Assembly: GCA_000733355.1 (NCBI GenBank)
Contig: JNVV01000036.1
Coordinates: 139,609-203,608 of the forward strand
Reading direction: 5' to 3'
DNA from: Falciphora oryzae
Lineage: Eukaryota > Ascomycota > Sordariomycetes > Magnaporthales > Magnaporthaceae
Length of the DNA stretch: 64,000 bases
Below are positions 40,404 to 52,189 of this stretch, piece after piece. The translations under genes and the position numbers were made by a program. The notes beneath the pieces were generated by a model. It worked only from the letters and a program-made list of their open reading frames with translations. It ran no database searches and was not told the origin of the DNA. The stretch's first letter is position 1. Every line of letters starts with the position of its first letter.

Positions 40404-42650
40404 CTTATTAATACGCTAGCCACTTTTTAGCGAATAATCGATTACGTATTGCGGGAATATTTCGATATTTTCGTTTTTGTATATTTGGACGATATCCTAA
40501 TTTTTTTAAAAACATTGGAAAAATACAAAAAGTACGTTTATAAAATGCTATAAAAGCTATAAAACGTTAAACTTTTAATAAACCTAAAAAAATGTGTATA
40601 GCACATTTAAAAAGTCGTTTTTTTAAGTTTTATTATTACGTTAGGAAAAATCTGCATAAACCTTAAAAAAGTGTACGAAATTAAAAAAATAACCCGTATT
40701 TACGAACGTTAAAAAAATCCGAAGTTTTTTTAGGGTTTATAAACTTTTATCGACGGTTTATTCGAAATTTTAACAAAAAAGCTATACCATTTACGAATTT
40801 TACTAAAAACGATATCTAATTCCATTAGGGGAAGCAAAAACAAAAAGCTTTCGAATTATTACGGAAAGCCGTTTCGCAAAAGCCAATTTTAACGATACCA
40901 AACCCAAATAAGCTTTTTAAAGTTAAAACCGATACGTCGGATTTCGCAATCGGGGGATAATTCGGATAAAGGGATAAGCAAAAAAAGCTACACTTTTGCG
41001 CCTTTTTTTCGCAAAAATTTAATAGATTTAAATTAAATTACCAAATTTATAATAAAAAACTTTTCGCCGTTATTAAGGCGTTAAAAAAATAAAAGCTTTA
41101 TTTATATAGGGCGAAATATTAGGTTATAATACATATAAACTATAAAACCCGTCGCATTTTACTACTAGTAAAAATTTAAACAAACGGCAAATCCGATAAA
41201 ATAAATTCCTTTAAAACTACGACATCCGGATCGAATACCGCAAAAAATCAGAAAACGGACGAGCAAACGCTTTTGATTAGCGATTAAACCACGAAATTAA
41301 TATTTTAAAAAAAAACTCGTATAATATTCGCTTAAAACCTAAACGGATTTTTAGTCCCAACATAACGGGTATTAGCTAAAATAGCTAAATAGGAAAAATG
41401 GACTGTTAAAAAAATCCAGCAAATTTACGGACAATTGGCCTATAGCTTATAAGGAGTAACTAAAATATAAAAAAAGCTACGATAATATTACGGGTTTGTC
41501 GGAATTTAAACCGAAATATAAAAAACAATTAAAAATTGTACAAGCTGTGCAAAAAGTAAAGCCAGCCGATACAAATTTTATAAATTATTGCAATTTTTAT
41601 TAGCGTTTAGCGAAATATAGCAATATGTTATAACAAATTTCGTCGTTAAGCTATTAAAGTTAAAAAAGCCTTTAACAAACGTTTGTTATCACAATATTTT
41701 AATAGTAGTAAATAGGTTTACTAAATATACTTTGTTTTTATTTTATAAAAGGGCAAACGACGTTACGAAATTGGCATACGTTTTTATCCGGTACGTAATC
41801 GTAAAATACGGAGTGTTAAAATATATCGTTACAAATAAAAATAAGCTATTTATAAGCAAATTTTAGCGTACGTTCGTATTTAAACTAAAAACCATATATA
41901 CTTTATTAATAGCGTACTACCCGGAAACAAACGGATAAATAAAGCGAACGAACCAAATTATAAAATAGTACTTTCGCTATTACGTTGATTATAAATAAAC
42001 AAATTGGATATAACTACTTTTTATAACGCAATTTGCATATAACAGCTTAATATACGAAAGTACGGGGACTATACCGTTTTTTGCAAATTATAAATATATA
42101 CCTACAGTATACGGAAAACTTAAAGTAGGATTATATGCTTTAGTAGCGGAAATCCAAATAACGGAATTCGTTAAACTGCATAAAAATTCCCAAATAAAAC
42201 TCGAAAAGCTACGGCAACGGATAATTACGTAAACTAATAAAAAAATCAAGGGACCGATTTTTAAAAAAGGGGATAGCGTTTATCTTTTGCGCCGTAACAT
42301 TAAAACGAAACGACCGAATGATAAACTGGATTATAAAAAAACTTAGGCCGTTTAAAGTAAAAAGAAATGGTATTAAACGTTAATTACGAATTACAATTCC
42401 CTTTAATTATAAAAATTTACCCAATTTTTTACGTCTTTTTGCTAAAACTAGCACCGTTTAAGATAAAAAGCACCAAATTAATGGAAATCGTTTTAAAATA
42501 AAAATATAAAATCGAAATTTTTTTAAACGAACGCGTAAAGCGACGTTTTAAAAAGTACTTAATTAAATGGAAAAGGTACGATTACGAAAAAAACACGTAA
42601 AAAAAAACCAACTTTAGGAATTGCTAGGAAATTTTAACGGAATATCGGCA
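40404..42650 (+). pseudogene. Gypsy-2 pol remnant: RT, RNase H, integrase
   Basis: FVYLDDILIFLKTLEKYKKY near 40480 is the YLDD active site of a Gypsy RT; GFINFYRRFIRNFNKKAIPF (40730) the connection region; KTDTSDFAIGG (40925) the RNase H start; LYRAKYQVIIHINYK and later NRFTKYTLFLFYKRANDV (41710), VLKYIVTNKNKLF (41815) and AYYPETNGQIKRTNQIIK (41910) the integrase core with the D, D-like and E positions partly lost. A GPY-like tail KGDSVYLLRRNIKTKRPNDK follows near 42270. Stops are mostly former Gln codons. RIP has destroyed any activity. Confidence 0.85.
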
Positions 42651-43503
42651 AAAGCGCTTATAGGAAAGTTAGCAAAAAAAACTTACGCATTATCCGAATT
42701 ACTCGCCCAAATAATGCGTAAACATAGTTATATTAGGATTCGAACCTGAAACTTTAGCAAAAAAAAAGCTAAAGCCATACCTAATATATTATAGGATTTA
42801 AAGAAATTGTTAGGAATTTTACGATTTACCCGATTAAAAAAAACACCCAAATCGAAAATAGGATAAACTTTTGGACCCGGCCAATTTAAAAAGGAAAAAG
42901 ATAGCGAAAAAAAGGGGCAGGTAGGTTAGGAAGCGCGATAAGGGTTTGCGCCGCAGCCTTTTCAGCCTTTTCCCGCTTAACCCGCTCCAATTTTTCTAAA
43001 CTATCGATATTTTAGCGAATCGTACGTATTTCTTTTTTATTTACTTTTTTTTTTACTTACGTAAGCGAATTGCTTTAGCAATCGCACGCAAAACCTCCTC
43101 GTCCGCAGCTTTTAATTCAACTTCCAGCTTTTGGCGTTACTAACTAATAAATTGAAATTAGGTATCGGAAGGACCAAAAACGTTATAACGTAACCGGCTT
43201 TGCCGGAATACACTTAGCATAACGGGATAAATCGGAAAAAAATACCTAACATAAAACGAAGCCATCGGCCTTACAAATAAAACAAAAAGGCATTTCCACG
43301 GGGAAAAAAAAAGGCGGAAAAAAGGGTGTTACGACAAGCAATCGATCGTGTGCCCCTAAAATTATTTCGTTTTTACACCCGATTAAACATTTTGTTAAAA
43401 GCAAAGGGATGGGAAATGGTAAAAAAAAAAAAGTATTTACTACTAACAAAAAGAGGGATAGCAGATATAGCTAAAGGGATTTGGCTTAGGAAAAGGGACC
43501 TAA
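42651..43503. other. Gypsy-2 region between pol and 3' LTR
   Basis: No clear domain. The open stretch 43326-43541 is short and crosses the LTR start, so it is probably chance. The stretch 42900-43010 could encode the chromo/C-terminal tail but is too degraded to tell. Confidence 0.4.
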
Positions 43504-43730
43504 TATTACGACCACGCAGGTGGCGGGAACAGAAGGCCTAAATCAAGCCCCAGGAAGGAAGTATTTTTAACCCCGCACCTGGACGTGGAGGAGTTATATA
43601 AAGAGTTATGTAACTTTAGGGGTAATATAAGTGCTATAAATATAGCACCTTTAGCATTCAGATTTTAAGGGTAATATAAGTGCTATAAATATAACACTTT
43701 TAGCACCAGGACCTTAAAGGTAATATAAGT

Positions 43731-44770
43731 CAGGGTTGGCATTTTAGTCACTAGTTTTTTAGTCAAGTCATAACTTGACTAGTTTTTTTTGACTAAAGTC
43801 ATCTAGGTGACTTGACTAGGACTAATTTTTTAGAATAGTGACTTGACTAATTGACTAAATTTGACTAGTTTTATTTATAGTAATCATTTTTGTTAAATTT
43901 TTATAAATTTAAACATTTAAAGGTATATACAAAAATATAAAAATTAAAGCAATACGTTAAAAATTAATAAAAAAAAACCTATAAAAACTAATAAATAAAT
44001 TATAATTAATTATTTTAACCTTAAATAAATTAAAAAGGGTAACGTGGTTTATAAGCGAGTCGCGCACATAAGCGAGTCGCGCACTTTAAAATCCTATACT
44101 AAACGCAGTTTTCGACATCTTTGCTAACTCGACCAATTTTGATCCAAATTCGATACAATTTTGTATATAACGTTTTAATTATATACCGGATTTTATGTAA
44201 TTATTTTCAATTTTACAACCCTAACCCGGGTGAGGTATTAAGAAATTCGCTAATTTAACCCCTGCATTTTCAATATCTCACCGGGGTTAGGGTTGTAAAA
44301 TTGAAGATAATTACATAAAATCCGGTATATAATTAAAACGTTATATACAAAATTGGATCGAATTTGGATCAAAATTGGTCGAGTTAGCAAAGATGTCGAA
44401 AACTGCGTTTAGTATAGGATTTTAAAGTGCGCGACTCGCTTATGTGCGCGACTCGCTTATAAACCACGTTACCCTTTTTAATTTATTTAAGGTTAAAATA
44501 ATTAATTATAATTTATTTATTAGTTTTTATAGGTTTTTTTTATTAATTTTTAACGTATTGCTTTAATTTTTATATTTTTGTATATACCTTTAAATGTTTA
44601 AATTTATAAAAATTTAACAAAAATGATTACTATAAATAAAACTAGTTAATTTTAGTCATTATTTTAGTCACTAGTCAAGTCCTAGTCAAGTCCTAGTCAC
44701 TAGGGTGACTAGAAAAAATTGACTTAAGTCACAGTGGTGACTTGACTAGTTGACTAAAATGCCAACCCTG
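43731..44770. mobile_element. foldback hAT MITE with perfect 8-bp duplication, 1040 bp
   Basis: Ends CAGGGTTGGCATTTTAGTCA are mirrored at the right end. The perfect target duplication ATATAAGT is at 43723-43730 and 44771-44778. The arms (43731-44041 and 44470-44770) are inverted copies of each other throughout, so the whole element, including the pogo-type MITE at its centre, is one long palindrome. No coding capacity. Confidence 0.92.
44042..44469. mobile_element. pogo-related foldback MITE, 428 bp, at the centre of the hAT palindrome
   Basis: Ends ACGTGGTTTATAAGCGAG with TA on both sides (44040-44041 and 44470-44471). Internal text (TTTGCTAACTCGACCAATTT) and length match the MITE at 17771-18200. 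Arms of about 195 bp around a spacer of about 30 bp (44240-44270). Confidence 0.9.
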
Positions 44771-44970
44771 ATATAAGTGCTATGAATATAGCACTTTTAG
44801 CACCAGGAACAGGGCAGTACGGTCGTGTATATAAAAGAAAAAATCCTTTAAAAAGTTAAATGGCTTTAATTAAAGCATCGGCATTAGTTAACCTAAGTTA
44901 GCTCCAAAGTACCCCTCTGGGCAAGCAATCCAGACTTTTGTCACCAGTTTCCAAATTCCCCTGAAGCAAC

Positions 44971-45596
44971 TGTTAAAAGAACTAATGTATTTAGCTTAGG
45001 TTGGGTGCATAGGCCCAACCTACCATGTACTACTCTTATTAGATTATCTACCTTGTACTGTTGTGGAGTTGTGCATAGGAGTAGCGGGCAGGGCTTATAG
45101 CGTACCCGGGGGTGGCTTACAGCATTTATAGCGCTTACTGAAAGCTTGAAGGTGGCCTGTAGCCCCTGTAGGATGCCTAAGCACCCAAGTCAGCCGTTGT
45201 GGGTCGCACTGACTCGCCTACCCTGCACATCTACCCTACACAGAATTGGTCAGGAGTCAATTTGCACAAGTTAGAATTGGAGGCTTAACGCGGAGATGGG
45301 TTTGGTAATCGTGGGTCGATTTTTTGGAAACCCCATACAAAATAATTTTTCGGAAAATCGCTTGCGGCACCGGAAGCCCCCACGGCGGAGAACCCGCGGG
45401 ATCGATGTCGGTGGGTATATGAGGGAAGCGATTGTTGGCGCCCCTCAACTGCAATACAAGCCTGTTCCACCCACTAAGCTTGGGGCCCCGACAGCGCTAT
45501 TTATAGCGCCTGTCAGGGCCCAATCCAACTAACCGAGACCCTGCTGGCCACTGTGACTGCGCTGCAAATCCCCGATTTGACCTCCTAATATTAATA
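44971..45596 (+). repeat. copia A 5' LTR, 626 bp
   Basis: Begins TGTTAAAAGAACTAATG and ends AATATTAATA. It matches the complement of 56852-57477 (also 626 bp) and of 63833-64000. The end is set by the start of the primer binding site. Confidence 0.92.
45490..45514. promoter_or_regulatory. palindromic TATA element of the copia LTR
   Basis: GACAGCGCTATTTATAGCGC followed by CTGTC is an almost perfect inverted repeat with CTATAAATAG at its heart on the minus strand and TATTTATAG on the plus strand. It is conserved in both copia B LTRs (near 56937-56961 and 63918-63942). It is probably the core promoter, possibly active in both directions. Confidence 0.6.
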
Positions 45597-45612
45597 GGTT
45601 ATGAGCCCGGGA
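45597..45612 (+). other. primer binding site complementary to the initiator-tRNA anticodon arm
   Basis: GGTTATGAGCCC directly follows the LTR. Its complement GGGCTCATAACC is the anticodon stem-loop of eukaryotic initiator tRNA-Met (anticodon CAT). Drosophila copia is known to use a 5' half of this tRNA. The same bases adjoin the copia B 5' LTR. Confidence 0.8.
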
Positions 45613-46496
45613 GATCCAGTGATTGGCGGGCGATCGGAGCTTATCGAGTGCTGAATTGAGCCTACTGATAGACCTTGCGATCGCTGGATTGCGCGACGAA
45701 TTGACGTTGTGACCGCCCTGTAGAGGGCGAGTTAGGGCTTTGATTTGGGGGATTAAAGGTACTGGAGCTAATTGCTAGAAGGTGGTAACACCTACTAGTA
45801 GGCGCTGAGGAGCGCTAATACCAAAGCTTATTGCGGCGTTGCACAACGCTATAAATAATCCAAATAAGGATACCCAATTATTAATTGGGGGGCTATAGCG
45901 CTTAAGAGCGCATTATAAGTACCTATCTAGTCCTATACTCGTGAGGGTAACGTTGCGCAGATTGTTATGCAGCCTAGTAGGAGATACACCTCGGTTAAAG
46001 CAGTTTGTAACCTACCCTAAAAAACGTTTTACCCTCGCGGTAAACCTACTAAAGCGGAAGTTGCTTGCTTCGGTAACTAACGATTTAATTGGTATTAGTA
46101 GTGCATTTAGCACCTAAAGGAACGCTGAATAGCTGCATTTTAGGAACCCTGTTGGTGCACGTGGAAGCTGGAAATAAAATCCTAAAGCTTAGCCACCTTT
46201 AGGTCAACTAATTGTAATTGTAACGATCCCTTCAGGGAATATAAGGTTTAATTAGCCTTTAAAGCTACCTTGTATTTTAAGCCCTGGAATTTTGCAAGCT
46301 TTAGGCCAGTTGCGCTATAGTAATTGTTAAGCAAAACCCTAAAAGATTAGGCACCTTTTAGGTCAGTTAGCGCAAAGCAACTGTTAAAAGCCCTGGAGGA
46401 CGGTGACCTTTAGGCATTTAAGCAGTACTGTTATAAACAGGAATTGCGAGGTTAAAATTGCTATAAGTTACCTTATATAGGGCATTTTAAGCAAAT
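45613..46496 (+). other. copia A leader
   Basis: About 880 bp without an open frame of note, rich in short inverted repeats such as GCGCTATAGC-type motifs. It is conserved in copia B (62934-63815). Packaging and translation signals would lie here. Confidence 0.55.
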
Positions 46497-49400
46497 ATGC
46501 AGAACAACCCAAACGATGGAACTCAAATGACGAGTAAAAGGGGTAATATTGCCCCAACTGCACTGGAAACAATTTTGGTAACAGTAACCGCACAAGCGGC
46601 GCGTATCGATCAATTAACTAGGGCTTTAAAAGCGTTACAAGGCAATAATGGGGGTAACCAAACGCAACAACAGGGGGCAACGGGGGCTACATTTCCTCCG
46701 TCAAATCTTTAGGTCCTTGGGCAGCTGGGAGTCCTTACAACTGCTGCCCCTAACGTATCTAAAAATCTAGTTAATTTATCGAGGGCTCCATCCCCGCCGC
46801 CTGCGCCGGCACCTGCGCTATCGCCACCGGCCCCTAATAACTGGGCGGATATTTTATCCTATTCCAACCCAGTAATGAGGGAATTATTCCGTAAAATGCA
46901 CTTTTTTTTTGAAACCTTAAAGCTAAAAGGGGCCCAAAATTATGCAGAATGGAAACATACGCTGGAATTACAATTTACCGCAATGGGTGTAACGGGTTTT
47001 ACAGAAAACCTTAAAGCGGCTATTTAAATTTCGCTGGCAAATCAAGCAAATTTGTTGCTATTTTTAAAGGACAGTTGCAGTAAAGAGGTGCTTCACATTA
47101 TAACGTGGGAAATAACACCTATTAGAGCGTTTATTGCCCTAAGGGATAGTTACTTCCTAACGCTAAAAATCGAACGAAATGCCCTTTATAGGGAATTCCA
47201 TGCCTTAGATTACGCTAAATATAAAGGCGGTATTAGCGAGTTTAATTCCTACTTTAATTCACTGCTAATTCGGCTCCGGAATAGTCAAGTGCAATTAGTT
47301 GCTGTTGATATCAAAAATCAATACCTAAAGGCCATGGAGGGGTCTTTTCCCCAGTGGGCTGAAAGGCTTCGGAGTACTATTCGTAGTGCTACTGCTTTAG
47401 GGCAGTTTACCGAAGGCATTAATTTGCAATACCTAATGGCTGATTTAATTGCTGAAACCTATAATCCAATCTCTACAGCCCACAAACAGGCTGCTAGCTA
47501 TAGGGCTTAATCGCAAAAAAAGCCAAAAGGCGAAGAGGGTACCAATGCTAAAGGCAAAGGAAAAAAGAAGGAGAAGAAAGCCGCTGAGGGGAATGGCAAA
47601 AAGGCTAAAAATGAGCCTAAAAGCCAAAATGGCTCCTCTGGATCTGACAAATTTAAAAAGAAGAGAAAAGACGGTAACAAGTCCTCCGATAAAGAAGGAA
47701 CTTCCTTTGCAGCGCTGAGTTACAATCTCCTTTCAGGGGGTGTTGGCGCTAAAAACCCTTTTGTAGGGTTTTCGGAAAGTAACGCTAGTAGCGGAACTGT
47801 GGACTTGGGGTCACTGGACGTATTAGATAACAGTGACTTTTCGGATCCTGGATCCGATTTAGAGGCTTCAACTACCTTTGATTTACCGGCGGCAGTGCAG
47901 TGCACGCGCTGTAAATTTGTAAATAACGTTAAAAAGGCTTCAAAAGCCTCTGTTCTATACGATATAGGTAGCACAGATCACATCTTTAACTCTAAGGAGC
48001 TTTTTTTTGATTTTAGTACCAAAACTAAAAAGGAGATTATAACGGGTGGCGGCCCCGTAACCACTAAAGGCATAGGCACTGTTAAAATACCAGTGAAATG
48101 CTTTACAAACCCTGATGTTTTCGAAGTAATAACACTAAAAAATGTGTTGTTTATCCCCGAATTCGATATCAATATTATTAGTGGTCTTCGTCACTATAAG
48201 TCAGGCGGTGTTTTTGTCAAACACAAGCTATTTAACTCTAATTATAAACGCTAGGGCGTTTTGGATCCCGTTAATAACGGTTTTTTCCTTAACGTTAAAG
48301 GGCATATCCTGCCCAATATACGTAAAGGATTTCATTATAGTACAAGTTTTAGCTATGCCTTACAGCGGGTAACTCCCGTAATTAGCGTTGAACTTAACAA
48401 CGTTCCCCCTGTAAATCAAAAGGAATATGCTCGTTTCGATTCTAATTCAAAAAAAAATACGGATTAAACGGAAAAGCTACCCTATACCAAAGGTAAAACT
48501 ACCCTAAACCAAAAGAAAAAATTGGAACAGGGGGCCATTAAAACCAAGCCTAAATTTAGTGCAAAAAGCCCTAAAAACTCCCGTGTAATTGAGCCCCGTA
48601 AGCTCGGCAAGCCACTAAACAAGTCCATTAAAAAGCCTATCCCAGAGGACATTACTTCATTAAAAAGGGGGACTTCCCATGCAAAAGATCCGTTGCCCGA
48701 GTCCCCCCCAGTAGGTGAGGTACAGGCGGCCCCTTATATCGACATTACCCCTAAAGGCCTCCAAAAGTCAGCTGACGGATGGGTAAGTGCAGAGGGGGAC
48801 GTTGTAAAAGGGTGTGATGAAGATTTGGCCTTAAAAGCGCTGCTTTGGTACCGCCGATTAGGGCATTTGGGGTTAGCGTTGCTGAAAAAGATTGCTAAAA
48901 TAACTGCTAGTCTTTTTAACTTTGATAAGGTTTAAAGGCTGCAATGCGTAATTTGTGCCAAAACTGTAGCGGTGTGGAGAACTAGAAAAGGCCCGTTGCC
49001 TTTACCGGATAACGTTCTAGATTCTATCGAAGGGGATACCGTTACTTTATCCCCAACGCTACATAATAGAAAGCTAGTAATCCTTTTGCTTATTGATCGA
49101 AAATCAAAATATAGGTGGACCTTCCAGCTATCCAATAAGCACGGCCCAGTAGTGTACACAGCTATAAAATCCTTTTTTAAGGGCTTAAAAGCAAATTACG
49201 GGCGCTATCCCTCAAGGTTATTCTTTGATGGTGGTAGGGAGGTTAATTTGGCGCTAAAAGATTGGCTTAGTAAAAAAGGCACTGCGTTTGAAACGTCAAA
49301 CCCCTATAACCACGGGCAAAATGGCCTGTTAGAACGCTTTGTAAGGGTGATTTTAAACAGGCTTAGGGCTACGATTACTGCGGCAGGCCTGCCGTTTTAT

Positions 49401-51795
49401 TTGTGGTGTTATATCCTACCTGCCGTAGTTAAACTAGTGAACGCTACTGCAGTTACTAATAGGGAGCTTTGCCCCTACCAAAAGTTCTATAACGAAGTAG
49501 AACCCGGATCTTCTCACAGGCCTAATTTAGGCCATTATAAAGTGATTGGTACCCATGCGGAGGCATTAATACCCCTGGAACACAGGGCAAAATCGAAAAA
49601 ACTAGCAACTAGAACGGAACCCGTCAGGCTCCTCGGAGCCCTGAGCAAAACAACTGTCCTTGTATATGCGCCTGTACGAAGGGCGGTATATAAAACCTCT
49701 ACAATCAAGCTATTAAAAGGGGTAACAGTAGAAAATCTCGTTCCAGAGGGGGATAATAATTCAGAGGGGGTTACTATCGAAAACCCTGCTGAAAAAGGCA
49801 CTATTCCAACTAGTGTTTTTACCCCCGTTAGTGAATTTGAAAGCGAAGTGGAAATCGATTCTCTACCAAATCAACTGCTTGCGGAAACCTCAAAAGCTCC
49901 GCTACCTACCCTGCAATACAGGCCCCCTGAGCCTGTTCAAGCCACTGTACGGCCCCCTGAAAAGCCTACAGTTTCAGTGCCCCCGACACGTAAAATACCG
50001 GTACCTACAGTGGATGAGGAAGTGCGTGTTAGCGATACTCTCGTTAATGCTTTAAGGAAGGCATTACCTGAACCAGACCTAATGGAAATCGACGATTTCG
50101 TTCACTATATCTGCTATAAGGCAAAACAGGCTGTTAAAAAGAAAAAGCCTGCTAAAGACGGCGAACCCAATTCCTATAAAGAGGCTTTAAAAAGCTCCTA
50201 TAATAAACATTGGTTAACTGCCTTGGGGTTAGAATTCGAGCAACTTTTACGCGCTGGAACTTTTAACTTCCTGCCAAAAGCTAAACTACCTAAAGGGCGG
50301 AGATTAATAACCTGTCGACCGGTTTTTAAGCTTAAAAAAGATAAAGAAAATCGCCCCCTAAAGTATAAAGCCAGGCTGGTTGCTAGGGGTTTTTTGCAAA
50401 TAGAAGGCTTGGATTTTATCGAAACCTTTGCCTCTACTAGTATACCGCCTACCTGGCGTATTTTGCTGGCCTTTGCTGCAGCAAAAGATTGGGAAATCGA
50501 ACAAATCGATTTTATTGGGGCATTTCTAAACAGTGACCTTAACGTGGAGCTATACCTTAGTATTCCAGAAGGCTTTAAGGAGTGGTTAGCTACTGCAACC
50601 CCCGAAATCAAAAAGCTCGCCAAGCATTTTGGCTTTAAATCTTCGGAAGAACAGGTAATCCTGCTGAAAAGGGCACTATATGGTTTGAAACAGGGACCCC
50701 GTGAATGGCAAAACAAGCTAAAAACCCTACTTAAAAAGGAAGGTTTTACGCCTTTTGTTTCTGATCCAGCGGTTTACTTTAATGCAAAAATAAAGCATTT
50801 TATTATCACCTTTGTGGACGACTGCTTGTTAATAGGGCTTAATATTAAATATATCCGGTCCCTGAAAAAGTCGTTAAACAAGGTGTATGCATTAGAAGAC
50901 CGTGGGCCTGCCACCTATTTTTTAGGTGTTCAAATCATAAGGGATAGGCTTAAAAAGCTTCTTTGGATCCACCAAAGCCAGTATATCGATGAAATGCTAG
51001 TAGCCTTCGGGTTGCAAGATTTTCGAAATATAAATATCCCTTTACAACCGGGTATGCTGAACGATACTGGCGGATCGCCTGTAACCTCTGCCGAAGTTAA
51101 ATTGCTACAAAGGATTATAGGGACCGTTATATATTTGATGCTTTTAACCCGCCCGGATGTCGGTTTTACTGTTCAGTGGATTTCACGCCACCTTACAGCG
51201 CCTACCAACACGCATATAAATGCTGCAAAAAACCTACTTAGGTACTTAAGTACAACCCGTCAAACAACTATCTGCTACGGGCACCTAGGGAAAACAACAA
51301 GTCCTATACATGCACAAGTTGCAGGTAACTTGTTAAAATTAGTTAGTTTTAGCGATAGCGACTATGCGGGGGATAAATCCACTTTAAAATCAACTTATGG
51401 CTATTTATTTTGCCTAGCAGGTGGTCCCATTAGTTGGAAGTGCAAAAGGGCTAGCACTATAGCCCTTAGCACTGTTGAGGCTGAAACCGATGCTTTAGCG
51501 GAAACCCTTCGAAAGGCGAAGTGGTTAAGGTACCTGTTTACAGAGCTACAAAGCCCTATTAACGGACCTATTGCTATTTTTGGCGATAACACTGGTTTTA
51601 TCGGAAATGCGCACAACCCTACCATGCATGCAAGGACTAAACATACCCTGCTAAAGTTCCATTTCGTCAGGGAGGAAGTTAGCGCTAAAACAATTACGAT
51701 ACAGTACATCGATACCAAGAATATGCCCGCTGATGGGTTGACTAAGCCTTTAACCCCTCCAAAACACAAGGCTTTTTTAAAGCTAATGGGCCTAC
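46497..51795 (+). pseudogene. copia A gag-pol polyprotein frame with six stops
   Basis: One frame throughout, starting MQNNPNDGTQMTSKRG. Domains: gag (to about residue 340), lysine-rich linker, protease with YDIGSTDHIFNS (DTG in copia B), pre-integrase with WYRRLGHLGLALLKK and CVICAK, integrase core with LLIDRKSKYRW, FFDGGRE and NGLLERF, RVT_2 with ALYGLKQGPREW and FVDDCLLIG, RNase H with SDSDYAGDKST and STVEAETDALAE. Stops at 46710, 47025, 47508, 48465 and 48933 (former CAR) and 48252 (former TGG). From 48972 the frame is open for more than 900 codons. The last three residues are replaced by Gypsy-1 LTR sequence. Not functional as it stands. Confidence 0.9.
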
Positions 51796-52090
51796 TGTCA
51801 CACGGAAGAACCCGTGGACCTAACTAGTCGGCATCACGAGTCGGCCTTACGGAGGTTCGGAGACCCGCATAGGCGGTCAACGGCCCCAAGGCCAAGCGGT
51901 AAAGGTTGGAAGGCAGTGTGAATCATGTACTCGATACTTCGCACGGATTACAAAGGGTTTATATAAACCCTGCCATCTCCTATGTCTTCCACGAGAGATT
52001 CCTTCTTCCTTAAGCATCTCTTGAGCCCATAGAAAGATTATCTGCAATCTAAAGATTCTTTTTCCAAGCCGTTTTTAACCCTTTGTTACA
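51796..52090 (+). repeat. Gypsy-1 5' LTR, 295 bp
   Basis: TGTCACACGGAAGAACCCG to CCTTTGTTACA. It is the same sequence as the solo LTR at 5019-5311. It contains GGGTTTATATAAACCC near 51956-51971, a palindrome with a TATA core that is a likely promoter. Confidence 0.92.
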
Positions 52091-52189
52091 AATAATCTTT
52101 TTACGCTCTGCCCCCTAACGGAAGCCTTACTATTTTTCCTCCTAAGCTTTGGAGAGGCCCTGTCAATCGGTACCCCCAAACCCCAACTA
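52091..52189 (+). other. Gypsy-1 leader
   Basis: Short non-coding stretch between LTR and gag. No match to a tRNA 3' end could be recognised right after the LTR, so the primer type is unknown. Confidence 0.4.

Larger units (their letters stand above)
40404..44970 (+). mobile_element. Gypsy-2 retrotransposon: pol remnant and 3' LTR
   Basis: RT, RNase H and integrase remnants (40404-42650) followed by a non-coding stretch and an LTR matching those at 8292-9757 and 11690-11864. The 5' part is missing, cut by the hAT fragment. The LTR is interrupted by a foldback hAT (43731-44770) and truncated by copia A at 44971. Strong RIP. Confidence 0.78.
43504..44970 (+). repeat. Gypsy-2 3' LTR, interrupted and truncated
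   Basis: Starts TATTACGACCACGCAGGTGG (TG to TA by RIP) and continues to the copia A insertion point. It is about 419 bp after removing the palindromic hAT and its duplicated 8 bp. The last part, TCCAAAGTACCCCTCTGGGC through CCAGTTTCCAAATTCCCCTG, matches the complement of 8370-8440. Confidence 0.7.
44971..51795 (+). mobile_element. Ty1/copia retrotransposon copia A, lightly RIPed, 3' end displaced
   Basis: 5' LTR, half-tRNA primer site, leader and a gag-pol frame with only six stops. It is inserted in the Gypsy-2 LTR after GCAAC (44966-44970), which should recur after its 3' LTR outside the window. The last codons, the polypurine tract and the 3' LTR are separated from the body by the Gypsy-1 insertion at 51796. 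It has the same structure and coding length as copia B. Confidence 0.93.

Noticed and set aside
42730..42800. tRNA-like sequence on the minus strand (GGTTCGAATCC T-loop and a stem with a T-rich loop)
   Set aside because: A 7-bp terminal pairing and a T-arm can be drawn, but the D-arm is too short, the anticodon loop is a run of nine T and the total length does not fit a tRNA. It may be a decayed tRNA-derived piece, but I cannot support a gene.
48972..51827. The 951-codon open frame as an intact gene
   Set aside because: It is only the integrase to RNase H part of the copia A polyprotein after its last stop, and its final residues come from the inserted Gypsy-1 LTR.
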